A stretch of 64,000 nucleotides of DNA from Noviherbaspirillum massiliense JC206. Lineage in GTDB: Bacteria > Pseudomonadota > Gammaproteobacteria > Burkholderiales > Burkholderiaceae_D. The DNA is taken from assembly GCF_000312045.1 (NCBI RefSeq), contig NZ_HE978635.1, positions 312,674-376,673 of the forward strand. Direction: 5' to 3'. The position numbers and the translations under genes are program-made. A model generated the notes under the pieces. That model ran no database searches. It saw only the letters and a list, made by a program, of their open reading frames with translations, and was not told the origin of the DNA. Of the stretch, positions 8,317-16,704 are shown piece after piece (the first letter of the stretch is position 1; each line of letters starts with the position of its first letter).

Positions 8317-9048
8317 ATGGAAACAAGCGCTTCCAGCAAGAATGAACCCACCTCAGGCCACACTGACAAGCGTGTTCCGCGCCTTAAAATTCCGGACGGA
8401 ACGCTCGAAGCCCTGAAATGGCTGGCACTGGTCCTGATGACGATCGACCATGTGAATACTTTCCTGCTCGATCGCGAGCAGCGATGGATGTTCGACATCG
8501 GCCGCATCGCCATGCCGCTCTTCGAATTCGTGCTTGCGTACAATCTCGCGCGGCCGGGCGCCTTGCAGCGTGGCCTGCATGGCCGGGCGATGAAGCGACT
8601 GCTGATCGCCGGAATCGTCGCCATGCCCTTCTATGTCGCACTGCTTGACGATGGCTGGCGTCCCCTCAACATCATGTTCACCCTGCTGGTCTGCACTGGT
8701 GTGTCCTGGCTGCTCGATCAGGGCGGCCCCCGCCGCATCATGGTGGCGGCCGTGGTGTTTGCAGCCGGCGGCACGCTGGTCGATTACTGGTGGTTCGGCT
8801 TATCCTTTTTCCTTGCTGCATGGTGGTATTGCAGGAAGCAGTTCGCTCCGCGCCTGGTGCTGTGGCTCATCACGGCTGCCTTGCTATATGTGGTGAACCG
8901 CAACTTCTGGTCGGTGGCTGCCATGCCGCTGATTTTTGCCGCTGGCAAGGTCGAGTTGCCGATTCCGCGCTGGCGCTATCTGTTCTACGTTTACTATCCG
9001 GTACATCTGGCGCTACTGCTGGCAATACGCGAAAGCTCCTGGTGGTAG
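8317..9048 (+). CDS. TraX family membrane protein
   Basis: 243 residues with about seven to eight hydrophobic segments and the TraX-family opening LEALKWLALVLMTIDHVNTFLLD, then IGRIAMPLFEFVLAYNLAR. F-plasmid TraX N-acetylates pilin, but chromosomal homologues are widespread and mostly uncharacterised, related to acyltransferase-3-like membrane enzymes. ATG 8317 is preferred over the in-frame upstream ATG 8272, because it follows GAAGAGGTG and gives a normal cytoplasmic N-terminus. No conjugation genes are nearby, so a role in conjugation is unlikely. Confidence 0.8.
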   Translation: METSASSKNEPTSGHTDKRVPRLKIPDGTLEALKWLALVLMTIDHVNTFLLDREQRWMFDIGRIAMPLFEFVLAYNLARPGALQRGLHGRAMKRLLIAGIVAMPFYVALLDDGWRPLNIMFTLLVCTGVSWLLDQGGPRRIMVAAVVFAAGGTLVDYWWFGLSFFLAAWWYCRKQFAPRLVLWLITAALLYVVNRNFWSVAAMPLIFAAGKVELPIPRWRYLFYVYYPVHLALLLAIRESSWW

Positions 9049-9142
9049 GGCCATGAGCAAGCACAAGCAGCCCGCATCGCTTCCCTGAACCAAACCCGGA
9101 CAGCGCCATTCGAAGCAGGAAAGTCGGGACCGGCAGGCGACC

Positions 9143-10012
9143 ATGCACGACAAATCCTCAGCTGTTGATACATTGAATGGCAGGGCTACGCTTGCAGCCG
9201 GAACCGGGACCAGTCTGTACTACCGGCATCGCTTGCCGGTTCGTATCATGCACTGGATCAATGTGATCTGCCTCACCATCCTTTTCATGAGCGGCCTAGC
9301 CATCTTCAATGCCCATCCCGCCCTGTACTGGGGCGATTCCTCGTACAGCGGCAGCCCGGCCTTCCTGCAGATCGCTGCAGCCGACGCAGCGGAAGGAAAG
9401 AAGGGCGTGCTTCGCCTGGGCCGGCATGAATTCGAGACCACCGGCTTCCTCGGCGTGTCGCGGCAGAAGGACGGCAGCGTGAATGCGCATGCCTTTCCGC
9501 ACTGGCTTACGATTCCCGGCTATTACTCGCTGGCGTCGGCACGTTCCTGGCATTTCTTCTTTGCCTGGCTGCTGGTCATCAATGGCGTGACCTATGTGCT
9601 GTATGCCATCCTGGGCGGGCATGTGCGGCGTGACTTGCTGCCGACGACAGCAGACCTGAGCGGAATTGGAAGATCCATCAAGGACCATCTGCTCCTGAAG
9701 CATCCGCACGGAGAGGCGGCCAGGCATTACAACGTCCTGCAAAAGCTGGCTTACCTGCTGGTGATCTTCATCCTGCTGCCCTTGATCATCCTGATGGGCA
9801 TGGCCATGTCGCCGATGCTTGATACCGTCATCACCGGATGGGTGGGCTGGTTCGGAGGGCGGCAGTCGGCACGCAGCATCCACTTCATCCTTGCCTGGCT
9901 GCTGCTGGCATTCGTGCTGGTGCATGTATTCGAAGTGATTGTGAGCGGATTCTGGAACCATCTGCGTTCCATGATCACGGGCTATTACCGTATTCCGGAA
10001 AGAAGGGATTAG
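9143..10012 (+). CDS. Cytochrome b (Ni,Fe-hydrogenase/thiosulfate-reductase type) membrane subunit
   Basis: 289 residues with four main membrane helices carrying histidines that suit two b-hemes: RHRLPVRIMHWINVICLTILFMSG, SWHFFFAWLLVINGVTYVLYA, and SARSIHFILAWLLLAFVLVHVFEVI. The long loop between helices 1 and 2 faces the periplasm. It ends one base before the molybdopterin oxidoreductase gene and is therefore its likely quinone-linked electron partner. It belongs to the cytochrome b561/HupC-like superfamily; the exact redox couple is unknown. Confidence 0.85.
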   Translation: MHDKSSAVDTLNGRATLAAGTGTSLYYRHRLPVRIMHWINVICLTILFMSGLAIFNAHPALYWGDSSYSGSPAFLQIAAADAAEGKKGVLRLGRHEFETTGFLGVSRQKDGSVNAHAFPHWLTIPGYYSLASARSWHFFFAWLLVINGVTYVLYAILGGHVRRDLLPTTADLSGIGRSIKDHLLLKHPHGEAARHYNVLQKLAYLLVIFILLPLIILMGMAMSPMLDTVITGWVGWFGGRQSARSIHFILAWLLLAFVLVHVFEVIVSGFWNHLRSMITGYYRIPERRD

Positions 10013-10013
10013 C

Positions 10014-10790
10014 GTGGGTCCGCGGGATGACGGCAGGCGGCGGTTTTTCCGGCACTCGCTCGGCGGAATGGGCGTGCTGCTGCTCGCCGGCTGCGATCGG
10101 CTCGGCAGCACTGCCTGGTTCCCCAGGCTGCTCAATCTCGGGGAAAGTCTGAGCCGCCAGGCACACAAGGCCCTGCTGCCCCGGCATTCGATGGCGCAGG
10201 AATTCACGGAAGCCGATCTTTCCCCGCATTTCCGCAGCAACGGCACGAGCAATCCCGACAACCCGGCTTATCAGGAACTGGCGCGCAACGGCTTCCGGGA
10301 CTGGGCATTGCAGGTCGATGGACTGGTGCAAACTCCGACGCGCTTTTCACTGGCGCAGCTGCGCGCCATGCCGGCGCGAACCCAGATCACCCGACACGAT
10401 TGCGTGGAAGGCTGGAGCGCGATCGGCAAGTGGAAGGGACCAAACCTCGCTCGCGTCCTGGAAGCGGCCCATCCGCTGCCGGAAGCGAGATTCGTGGTGT
10501 TTCACTGCGCCGACCCGATGGAGAGCGGAGGCAGGGCCTTGTATTACGAGAGCATCGACATGGAAGATGCCTGGCATCCGCAAACTATTCTTGCCTATGA
10601 ATTGAACGATACGCCGCTGCCGATTGCAAATGGCGCGCCGGTGCGCCTGCGGGTGGAACGGCAGCTCGGCTACAAGCATGCGAAATACCTGATGCGCATC
10701 GAACTCGCGTCCCGCCTGGATGACATCCACGGCGGCAAGGGCGGCTACTGGGAAGACAGCAACGGCTATCAATGGTATGCCGGGATTTGA
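10014..10790 (+). CDS. Periplasmic molybdopterin-dependent oxidoreductase with Tat signal and lipobox
   Basis: 258 residues of the sulfite-oxidase/YedY fold. The N-terminus has a twin-arginine stretch (RRRFFRHS, 8-15) followed by LLLAGC, so Cys27 may be lipidated and the enzyme anchored on the periplasmic face. The presumed molybdenum-ligand Cys130 is in TRHDCVEGWSAIGKWKG. The C-terminal dimerisation domain of true sulfite oxidases is absent. GTG 10014 is the only start that keeps the RR motif. It follows the cytochrome b gene with one base between, so the two likely form a quinone-coupled reductase or dehydrogenase. The substrate is unknown. Confidence 0.85.
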   Translation: MGPRDDGRRRFFRHSLGGMGVLLLAGCDRLGSTAWFPRLLNLGESLSRQAHKALLPRHSMAQEFTEADLSPHFRSNGTSNPDNPAYQELARNGFRDWALQVDGLVQTPTRFSLAQLRAMPARTQITRHDCVEGWSAIGKWKGPNLARVLEAAHPLPEARFVVFHCADPMESGGRALYYESIDMEDAWHPQTILAYELNDTPLPIANGAPVRLRVERQLGYKHAKYLMRIELASRLDDIHGGKGGYWEDSNGYQWYAGI

Positions 10791-11100
10791 GCGCTTAGCA
10801 CAGCTCTTCTCCTTGCATTCCTCAGGCAGCCGAGCGCAGGGCGACGACAGGCTACCCCAATAAATGCCCCGATAGTTGCCTGCAGTCGAGGTTCCCGCTG
10901 GTGTGCAGACCTGACTGCGGGCCATCGCGGGCACGCCCGCCGTGCTCATGTCCACAGTCCGGCTATGACCAACGCGACCCGTCCCGCCTCTTTCCGATCA
11001 AACACGCATGCCGCGGTTGCCTGCAGCTCCGCCTTGCGTCAATATTGCCGTCGCTCTGCAAGGCAGAATGAGCTCAAGTTCATCGAAAAAAGGGGAAACC
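10791..11100. other. Intergenic region, 310 bp, no gene seen
   Basis: Between the molybdoenzyme gene and the TRIC-family gene. Open frames here are short, lack ribosome binding sites and show no protein family. No clear terminator or promoter stands out. A GC-rich imperfect hairpin (GCGGGC/GCCCGC type) lies near 10917-10941. Confidence 0.4.
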
Positions 11101-11733
11101 GTGGCCTTGGATGTACAGTCGGGCATGAATACCGTGCTACAGGTCATCGAAGTATGCGGCATCCTGGCGTTCGCCTTTTCCGGCTTCATCGAAGCCAGCC
11201 GCAGGGACATGGACCTGGTCGGCGTGTTCACCGTTGCCTTCATCACCGCCTTTGGCGGCGGCACCCTGCGCGACCTTTTGCTCGACCGCAGGCCCCTGTT
11301 CTGGGTGGAGCATCAGGAATATACGCTGCTTGTGTTCGTGCTGGCACTGGTGGTGACGCCTTTCCTGCGCCACCTGCGCACCTCGCTCTCGGAAAAGATC
11401 ATCATCGTCGCGGATGCGCTCGGGCTCGGCTTGTTCAGCGCGCTCGGTGCCTCCATGGCGGAACACGCCGGCATGCCGATATTCGTGTGCGTCATGATGG
11501 GCGTCATCACCGGTATTTTCGGCGGGGTGCTGCGCGATGTGGTCTGCAATGAAATTCCACTGGTGTTCCGGCGCGGCCACCTGTACGCCACCTGTTCCTT
11601 CGCCGGCTGCTGGACCTATCTCATCCTGGAACGGTTCGAAGCATTCCAGGCCGGCGCCCTGATCGTCAGCATCTTCGTGACCTGCACCATGCGCCTGCTG
11701 TCGGTGCGTTTCAACCTGAAACTGCCGGGATAG
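11101..11733 (+). CDS. TRIC (trimeric intracellular cation channel) / UPF0126 family protein
   Basis: 210 residues with about seven helices in two related halves. Each half contains a glycine-rich kinked helix: AFITAFGGGTLRDLLLDRRPLFWV and GVITGIFGGVLRDVVCNEIPLVF. Prokaryotic TRIC proteins form trimeric potassium-permeable channels; the physiological role in bacteria is unsettled. GTG 11101 is chosen because AAGGGG lies just upstream. ATG 11125 is an alternative. In-frame codons before 11101 give a low-complexity sequence typical of untranslated DNA. It is a single-gene unit in the + direction. Confidence 0.85.
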   Translation: MALDVQSGMNTVLQVIEVCGILAFAFSGFIEASRRDMDLVGVFTVAFITAFGGGTLRDLLLDRRPLFWVEHQEYTLLVFVLALVVTPFLRHLRTSLSEKIIIVADALGLGLFSALGASMAEHAGMPIFVCVMMGVITGIFGGVLRDVVCNEIPLVFRRGHLYATCSFAGCWTYLILERFEAFQAGALIVSIFVTCTMRLLSVRFNLKLPG

Positions 11734-11835
11734 CCCGGATATCGACACGGGTTTGCTAAACTGTCTGCCGAACTTACCCAAGCGGCGGAATTTTCCGGTT
11801 TTCCATTCTTTTCCCGCCCTCTACAGGAGACTCGC

Positions 11836-12774
11836 ATGAACACAATTAATACCTCGACCAAGGGCGTTTTCATCATCGCCGTCACCCCTTTTACCGAAAG
11901 CGGTGCTCTCGACCTGGCAAGCACTGACCGCATGGTCGATTTTTATCTGGAAAGCGGCGTCAATGGCATGACCATCCTTGGCATCCTGGGCGAAGCCACC
12001 AAGCTGACTGCCGAAGAGTCCCGCACCTTCGTGCGCCGTGTTCTGGCTCGCGTCGGCGGGCGGGTGCCAGTCGTGGTCGGTGCATCGGCCCCCGGCTTTG
12101 CCCCGATGCGCGAGTTGACGCAAAGCGTGATGGACATGGGCGCGTCCGGCGTCATGGTGGCGCCGCCGTCGACAGTGCGCACCGACGACCAGATCCTTGC
12201 CTATTTCGACATGGTGAATGAGACACTCGGCGCGCAAGTGCCGTGGGTCCTGCAGGACCATCCGGTATCGACCGGCGTGCAAATGTCGACTCCGGTGGTT
12301 TTGCGCATCCTCAAGAATTCCCCGACCTGCGTGATGCTCAAGCACGAGGATTCGCCGGGCTTGAACAAGCTGTCGGCGATCCGCGCCGCCAGCGACAAGG
12401 GCGAAATCAAGCGCATTTCCATCCTGACCGGCAATGGCGGCGGCTTGTTCCTGCCGGAAGAACTGACGCGCGGCGCCGACGGTGCCATGACCGGCTTTGC
12501 CTATCCCGAAATGATGGTGGACGTGTGCAAGGCGCACGCCGCTGGCGACATCGAAAAAGCGCATGACATTTTCGATGCCTATCTGCCGCTGGCACGCTAC
12601 GAGCAGCAGGCCGGCATCGGGCTCGCCGTCCGGAAGCATATCCTGGCCCAGCGTGGCGTGATCGCTTCCGCAGCATTGCGCAAGCCAGGGCCGAAGCTGA
12701 CTGCCGCCGACATTGCCGACATCGAGCGCCTGACGCGCAGGCAAGACAAGCGCTTGCGGGAGATTGCGAGCTGA
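11836..12774 (+). CDS. Dihydrodipicolinate synthase (DapA) superfamily aldolase/lyase
   Basis: 312-residue TIM-barrel class I aldolase. The Schiff-base lysine is Lys169 in PTCVMLKHEDSPG, and the N-terminal GEATKLTAEE and VVVGAS strands match the family. The canonical catalytic tyrosine motif (YNxP) is replaced by LQDHPVSTG, and the GTTGE loop is GILGEATKL, so this is not authentic DHDPS. It is more likely a sugar-acid or pyruvate-dependent lyase/dehydratase. A ribosome binding site (caggagactcgc) precedes ATG 11836. It stands just upstream of a SMP-30-like gene, but a 190-bp gap makes shared transcription uncertain. Confidence 0.85.
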   Translation: MNTINTSTKGVFIIAVTPFTESGALDLASTDRMVDFYLESGVNGMTILGILGEATKLTAEESRTFVRRVLARVGGRVPVVVGASAPGFAPMRELTQSVMDMGASGVMVAPPSTVRTDDQILAYFDMVNETLGAQVPWVLQDHPVSTGVQMSTPVVLRILKNSPTCVMLKHEDSPGLNKLSAIRAASDKGEIKRISILTGNGGGLFLPEELTRGADGAMTGFAYPEMMVDVCKAHAAGDIEKAHDIFDAYLPLARYEQQAGIGLAVRKHILAQRGVIASAALRKPGPKLTAADIADIERLTRRQDKRLREIAS

Positions 12775-12964
12775 CGGTTCGCAATCGGACAGGAGTGAAT
12801 CGAGGAGCATCCGCATAGGGGCACTCCGCGCGAGATGGTCAGTTCATGTGAAGTAGACAGAAGCATCCGGGCGGAGGAGCCGCGTCAATGGAGCTCCGAG
12901 CCGCGGACACAAGAAATGCTGCAGTCCACCAACCGCTGTCCTTAACCACGGAAAGGAAACTCAC

Positions 12965-14116
12965 ATGTTGCGTAAAGGTCTCGCTGTCATTCTTGTGCTG
13001 GTCGTGATGCTTGCCGCCTACCTGCTGCTGGCACCGGTTCCGATCGAGCCGGTGACATGGAATGCACCCAAGGATGCCGGATACGCGGGGCCGTATGCGG
13101 TCAATACCCGCCTGGGCGGCTTGCAGCACATTTCGCTCGGTCAGGATAGCGGACCCGAACACGTGGTAATCGGACCCGGTGGAAAACTGTATGCCGCAGT
13201 CGACGGCGGCAAGATCCTGCGCATGAATCCGGATGGATCCTCTGCCGAAGTGTGGGCACAGACCGGTGGCCGCGTGCTGGGCTTCGACTTCGACGCACGC
13301 GGCCGACTGATCGCGGCCGATGCGGAGCGCGGCTTGCTGGCCGTGGCGGCGGACAAGAAGGTCGAGGTGCTGGCCGACAGGGTCATGGTCGACGGGAAGG
13401 AAGACCTGATCCGCTTTGCCGATGCAGTCGTCGTCGCCAAAGAAGGCAAGATTTATTTCACCGATGCCTCGCGCCGCTTTGGTCCGAAGGAGTGGGGCGG
13501 CGCCTTCAATGCCAGCGTGCTCGATGTCCTCGAGCATGCGGCAACTGGCCGCGTGCTGGTGCACGATCCGGCAAGCGCGAAGACGGAGGTCGTGATGGGT
13601 GGCTTGTCGTTTGCCAACGGCCTGGCCTTGTCCGCCGACGAGCGTTCGCTGTTCGTTGCCGAGACCGGCGCCTACCGGGTGTGGAAGCTTGCAACCGATG
13701 CCCGCGGGCTGAATGCCAAGGCGCTGGCCGAACCGGGTGAAGGGGCCGGCGCCCCGGCACGGGTGGTGCTGGCCAATCTGCCTGGCTACCCGGACAACCT
13801 GATGCGCGGCATGGACGGGCGCATCTGGCTTGGTTTTGCGAAGCCGCGCAGCGCCGTCGCTGACAAGCTGGCGGACAAGCCTTTCCTGCGCAAGGTGACG
13901 ATGCGCCTGCCGAAGTCTCTGTGGCCGCTGCCACCGGCATACGGCCATGTAGTCGCATTCGATGAAAGCGGCAAGGTCGTGGCTGACCTGCAGGATCCGA
14001 GCGGCAAGTATCCGGAAACGACGGGCGTCACGGAAACTGCGGACCGGCTGTATATCCAGAGCCTGCATGCGCCATCCCTGGGCTGGTTGCCCAAGGACGC
14101 AGCCGGCTTGCGCTGA
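12965..14116 (+). CDS. SMP-30/strictosidine-synthase-like beta-propeller protein, membrane anchored
   Basis: 383 residues. An N-terminal hydrophobic anchor or uncleaved signal (about 6-24: GLAVILVLVVMLAAYLLLAP) precedes a six-bladed propeller of the strictosidine-synthase-like/APMAP type. Key motifs: GPEHVVIGPGGKLYAAVDGGKILRM, FTDASRRF, SFANGLALSADERSLFVAETGAYRVWKL and YPDNLMRGMDGRIWLGF. Family members hydrolyse lactones or esters, often with a bound calcium. The active site would face the periplasm. A ribosome binding site (ggaaaggaaactcac) precedes ATG 12965. The substrate is unknown. Confidence 0.82.
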   Translation: MLRKGLAVILVLVVMLAAYLLLAPVPIEPVTWNAPKDAGYAGPYAVNTRLGGLQHISLGQDSGPEHVVIGPGGKLYAAVDGGKILRMNPDGSSAEVWAQTGGRVLGFDFDARGRLIAADAERGLLAVAADKKVEVLADRVMVDGKEDLIRFADAVVVAKEGKIYFTDASRRFGPKEWGGAFNASVLDVLEHAATGRVLVHDPASAKTEVVMGGLSFANGLALSADERSLFVAETGAYRVWKLATDARGLNAKALAEPGEGAGAPARVVLANLPGYPDNLMRGMDGRIWLGFAKPRSAVADKLADKPFLRKVTMRLPKSLWPLPPAYGHVVAFDESGKVVADLQDPSGKYPETTGVTETADRLYIQSLHAPSLGWLPKDAAGLR

Positions 14117-14141
14117 TCGCGATTGCTGAGGGAGCAAGAAC

Positions 14142-14951
14142 GTGGACGAACGCAAGGCTTTCGCAGATTGCGGTCATGTCGTGCTCAAGGGCTTTTTCTC
14201 CCGGTCCGAGATCGCAGCCCTGTCGGCAATCGTGGACCGGATCCACAGCCAATGGGTGGAAAGCACGGTCGATGCCGATCGGCGGCAGCAGGTCAACATG
14301 CATTCTCTGACCAGTCCGGCGTACTTCCGGGATGATGCCCGGGGAAGGATCGATTTCTTCGAGCGCATCGCTCCGCCCAGCCTGACGGCCACAATGGAAG
14401 AGATGTTCGGAGGCGGACTGTATTTCCACAATACGCAGCTGTTCTTCAATCCTTCCGACCGGCAGCAGCTCCCGTACTGGCACCGGGATCTGCAATACAG
14501 TCAGGTGGAAGACGCCTTGCAGGCCAGCCAGCAGGATCAGCTGCTCAACCTGCATGTCCGGGTCCCTCTGGTGAAGGAGGCCGGCGTGGAACTCGTTCCG
14601 GGTACGCACCGGCGTTGGGACACAGCTTTGGAAAGCAGCGTGCGATTTGAAAGGAATGGTCACAGGAACAGCGAAGACTTGCCGGGCGCAAGGCTGATCG
14701 CTTTGGATCCCGGTGACATCCTGATCTTTGATGCCCAGATGATCCACCGGGGCAATTACCGCCTGAATGAAACGAGAAAGGCCTTCGATATCTGCGTCGG
14801 GAAACCGCATCCCTTCAGTGTGCAGTATCTTGATGCGAGTGTGCTGCCGGACGAGCAGGAGATCGAAAGGATTGCCAACAATGACTGGTACCGGCGGGCA
14901 CGGGAACTGGCCTTGGCCAATTCGGCCAGCAAATCCGCGCGTACCGATTGA
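14142..14951 (+). CDS. Phytanoyl-CoA dioxygenase (PhyH) family Fe(II)/2-oxoglutarate enzyme
   Basis: 269 residues of the PhyH double-stranded beta-helix. Iron ligands are visible: His114 and Asp116 in LPYWHRDLQYS, and His202 in DAQMIHRGNYR. Arg207 could bind 2-oxoglutarate. The motif EAGVELVPGTHRRW supports the family. The GTG start at 14142 is supported by GAGGGAGC upstream. It lies 25 bases after the propeller gene and 17 before the PhzF gene, suggesting a three-gene operon. PhyH enzymes hydroxylate lipids, amino acids or natural products; no specific substrate can be read from sequence. Confidence 0.82.
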   Translation: MDERKAFADCGHVVLKGFFSRSEIAALSAIVDRIHSQWVESTVDADRRQQVNMHSLTSPAYFRDDARGRIDFFERIAPPSLTATMEEMFGGGLYFHNTQLFFNPSDRQQLPYWHRDLQYSQVEDALQASQQDQLLNLHVRVPLVKEAGVELVPGTHRRWDTALESSVRFERNGHRNSEDLPGARLIALDPGDILIFDAQMIHRGNYRLNETRKAFDICVGKPHPFSVQYLDASVLPDEQEIERIANNDWYRRARELALANSASKSARTD

Positions 14952-14968
14952 AGAACAAGGAAACAAGC

Positions 14969-15832
14969 ATGGCACGCTATGCCTTTCGCATCCTGAATGT
15001 CTTTGCCGAATCGACTTTCGGCGGCAATGCCTTGTGCGTGTTCGAAGACGCGCGCGGCATGGATGACGCAAGCATGCAGGCGCTGGCGCGCCAGTTCAAC
15101 CTGTCGGAAACCACCTTCATCCTTCCTTCCGGTCAGGCTGATGCCCGGGTACGCATCTTCAATCCCGATGCGGAAATGCGCTTCGCGGGGCATCCGACGC
15201 TCGGATCGGCCCAGGTCGTGCGCGATTTGCTGGGAAAGGGCGACCGGGTGACGCTGGAGCTCCAGGGCGGGATGGTTCCGGTCGAGGCGAATGGCGACGT
15301 ATGGACGCTGACCATGCCGCCGTTTTCCGCTCCCGCCATGCGGCATTGCCAGCTCACCCGCGAAGCTGCGGCGCGTCTGCTGGGACTGGATGTGCAAGAC
15401 CTGGAGGGCGAGCCGGTATGGGTCAATACCGGGGCGGAGCATGTGCTGATTCCTCTGGCTGCGGCCGATGCGGTACGGCGTGCGGCACCGCGCGGCGACT
15501 TTCTTGTCCAGTGGCCCGCCAACGGTGCCGGCCGCAAGACTGCCTACCTGTTTGCATTCGAGCCCGGCAGCAACGGGGGCGAAGTGGCGGCGCGCTATTT
15601 CTCGGCCAAGCCGGGCGGCGGCATCAATGAAGATCCGGGTACCGGCTCGGCATGCGCGAACCTTGGTGCATGGCTGATCGAGACGGGACGGACGCTACCG
15701 CAACAGCTGCGGATAAGCCAGGGCGAAGCGGTTTCCAGGCCGTGTCGGCTGTTTCTTGAGGTGGCCGAAGGGAGAAATATCAGGGTGGGCGGCAGGGTGA
15801 TCGAGATCGCCCGCGGCAGCGTCAGTATTTGA
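14969..15832 (+). CDS. PhzF family isomerase/epimerase
   Basis: 287 residues with the two-domain diaminopimelate-epimerase-like PhzF fold. The catalytic glutamate is Glu47 in NLSETTFILP. Other family motifs are FNPDAEMRFAGHPTLGSA and GINEDPGTGSACANLGAWL. ATG 14969 follows AAGGAAACAAGC, which acts as the ribosome binding site and beats the upstream in-frame codons. Real PhzF acts in phenazine synthesis, but no other phz genes are present, so this is one of the many general PhzF-like proteins of unknown substrate. Confidence 0.85.
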   Translation: MARYAFRILNVFAESTFGGNALCVFEDARGMDDASMQALARQFNLSETTFILPSGQADARVRIFNPDAEMRFAGHPTLGSAQVVRDLLGKGDRVTLELQGGMVPVEANGDVWTLTMPPFSAPAMRHCQLTREAAARLLGLDVQDLEGEPVWVNTGAEHVLIPLAAADAVRRAAPRGDFLVQWPANGAGRKTAYLFAFEPGSNGGEVAARYFSAKPGGGINEDPGTGSACANLGAWLIETGRTLPQQLRISQGEAVSRPCRLFLEVAEGRNIRVGGRVIEIARGSVSI

Positions 15833-15936
15833 ACAGAGTCGGCAGGGAGTGCGGCGGTGGGTGCGAAGGCGGCCAGGCATCCTGACCAGGCGGAAAGAGT
15901 GGCCGGGACGCGGCAGTGCGCATCCAGGCTATTTAT

Positions 15937-16428
15937 CTAGATTTCCCTGCGGATCAAGCCTTGCAGGAAGGCGGCGAAGGAAGGCGCTACATTTTCCGCT
16001 TCATGCTTGCCGCCTTTCCGTTCCCCGTTCAGGAAAACGATCTGGCCTTTCTTCGGCCCTTCCATCACCAGGCAATAAAAATTGCGTGCGGAATCTTCGG
16101 CGATCGGAAGCAGGGATGACGGCAGGGTGTCGGCGACCAGCCGGTAAACCTTGTCGATCTGCAGATGGATCGGGCCATCGGCGAATTCGTACAGGGCATG
16201 CACATCCCAGTAATCCGGATTGGCGGCATGCGCAGCATTCATGTTTTCCTGCGCGCGGTGCTGTTTCAGGAAAGAGGCGTATTCCGCAGGCAGTTTCGTT
16301 CCCAGATCCGCTTCAAGCGCAGCCAGCCTTTCCTCGGTCGTCAGGTGAAACCTGACAATCTGGTAATAGGCGTTCAGCAGGACATCGGCGTTGGGCGTGG
16401 TGCTCGGGGTTAGAATCGCTGTTTCCAT
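15937..16428 (-). CDS. SMI1/KNR4 (SUKH) domain protein
   Basis: 163 residues with the SUKH signature: LTTEERLAALEADLGTKLPAEYASFLKQHRAQE in the N-terminal part and FYCLVMEGPKKGQIVFLNGE in the core. ATG 16428 is chosen because sequence upstream of it in frame is not protein-like. SUKH proteins are often immunity proteins to toxins of contact-dependent or polymorphic toxin systems, but some are housekeeping. No toxin gene is next to it: its neighbours are a PhzF gene and a divergent methyltransferase. The immunity role is therefore only a possibility. Confidence 0.75.
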   Translation of the reverse strand: METAILTPSTTPNADVLLNAYYQIVRFHLTTEERLAALEADLGTKLPAEYASFLKQHRAQENMNAAHAANPDYWDVHALYEFADGPIHLQIDKVYRLVADTLPSSLLPIAEDSARNFYCLVMEGPKKGQIVFLNGERKGGKHEAENVAPSFAAFLQGLIRREI

Positions 16429-16704
16429 GGTTCGCCTCTGAATACATCGACGCGCCGGGCTGCGTCGAGAGCCATCGATCGGAATGCCGCTTGCAGGTCC
16501 GGGACGGAAAGTGCAGACATGTTGCCGGATGGTAAATGCGGTCTCATCGGCACACCATCCCATGAATATGGGATCGAGTGTCTTGCCGGTAAAATGCTGC
16601 AATGCGGGAAGGCCCGCTTCCCGAGAAGACTGCCGGAATCCAAATGAAAATTTTTTCAGCTCTGCCTTGTTCCAGGATCGACGAGGGCGACGGAGAGCAT
16701 TGCG

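Noticed and set aside
8317-9048. Part of a conjugative element because of TraX similarity
   Set aside because: No relaxase, coupling protein or pilus genes are near; chromosomal TraX-family proteins are common.
14969-15832. Phenazine biosynthesis locus because of PhzF
   Set aside because: No other phz genes are present; PhzF-like proteins are widespread without phenazine production.
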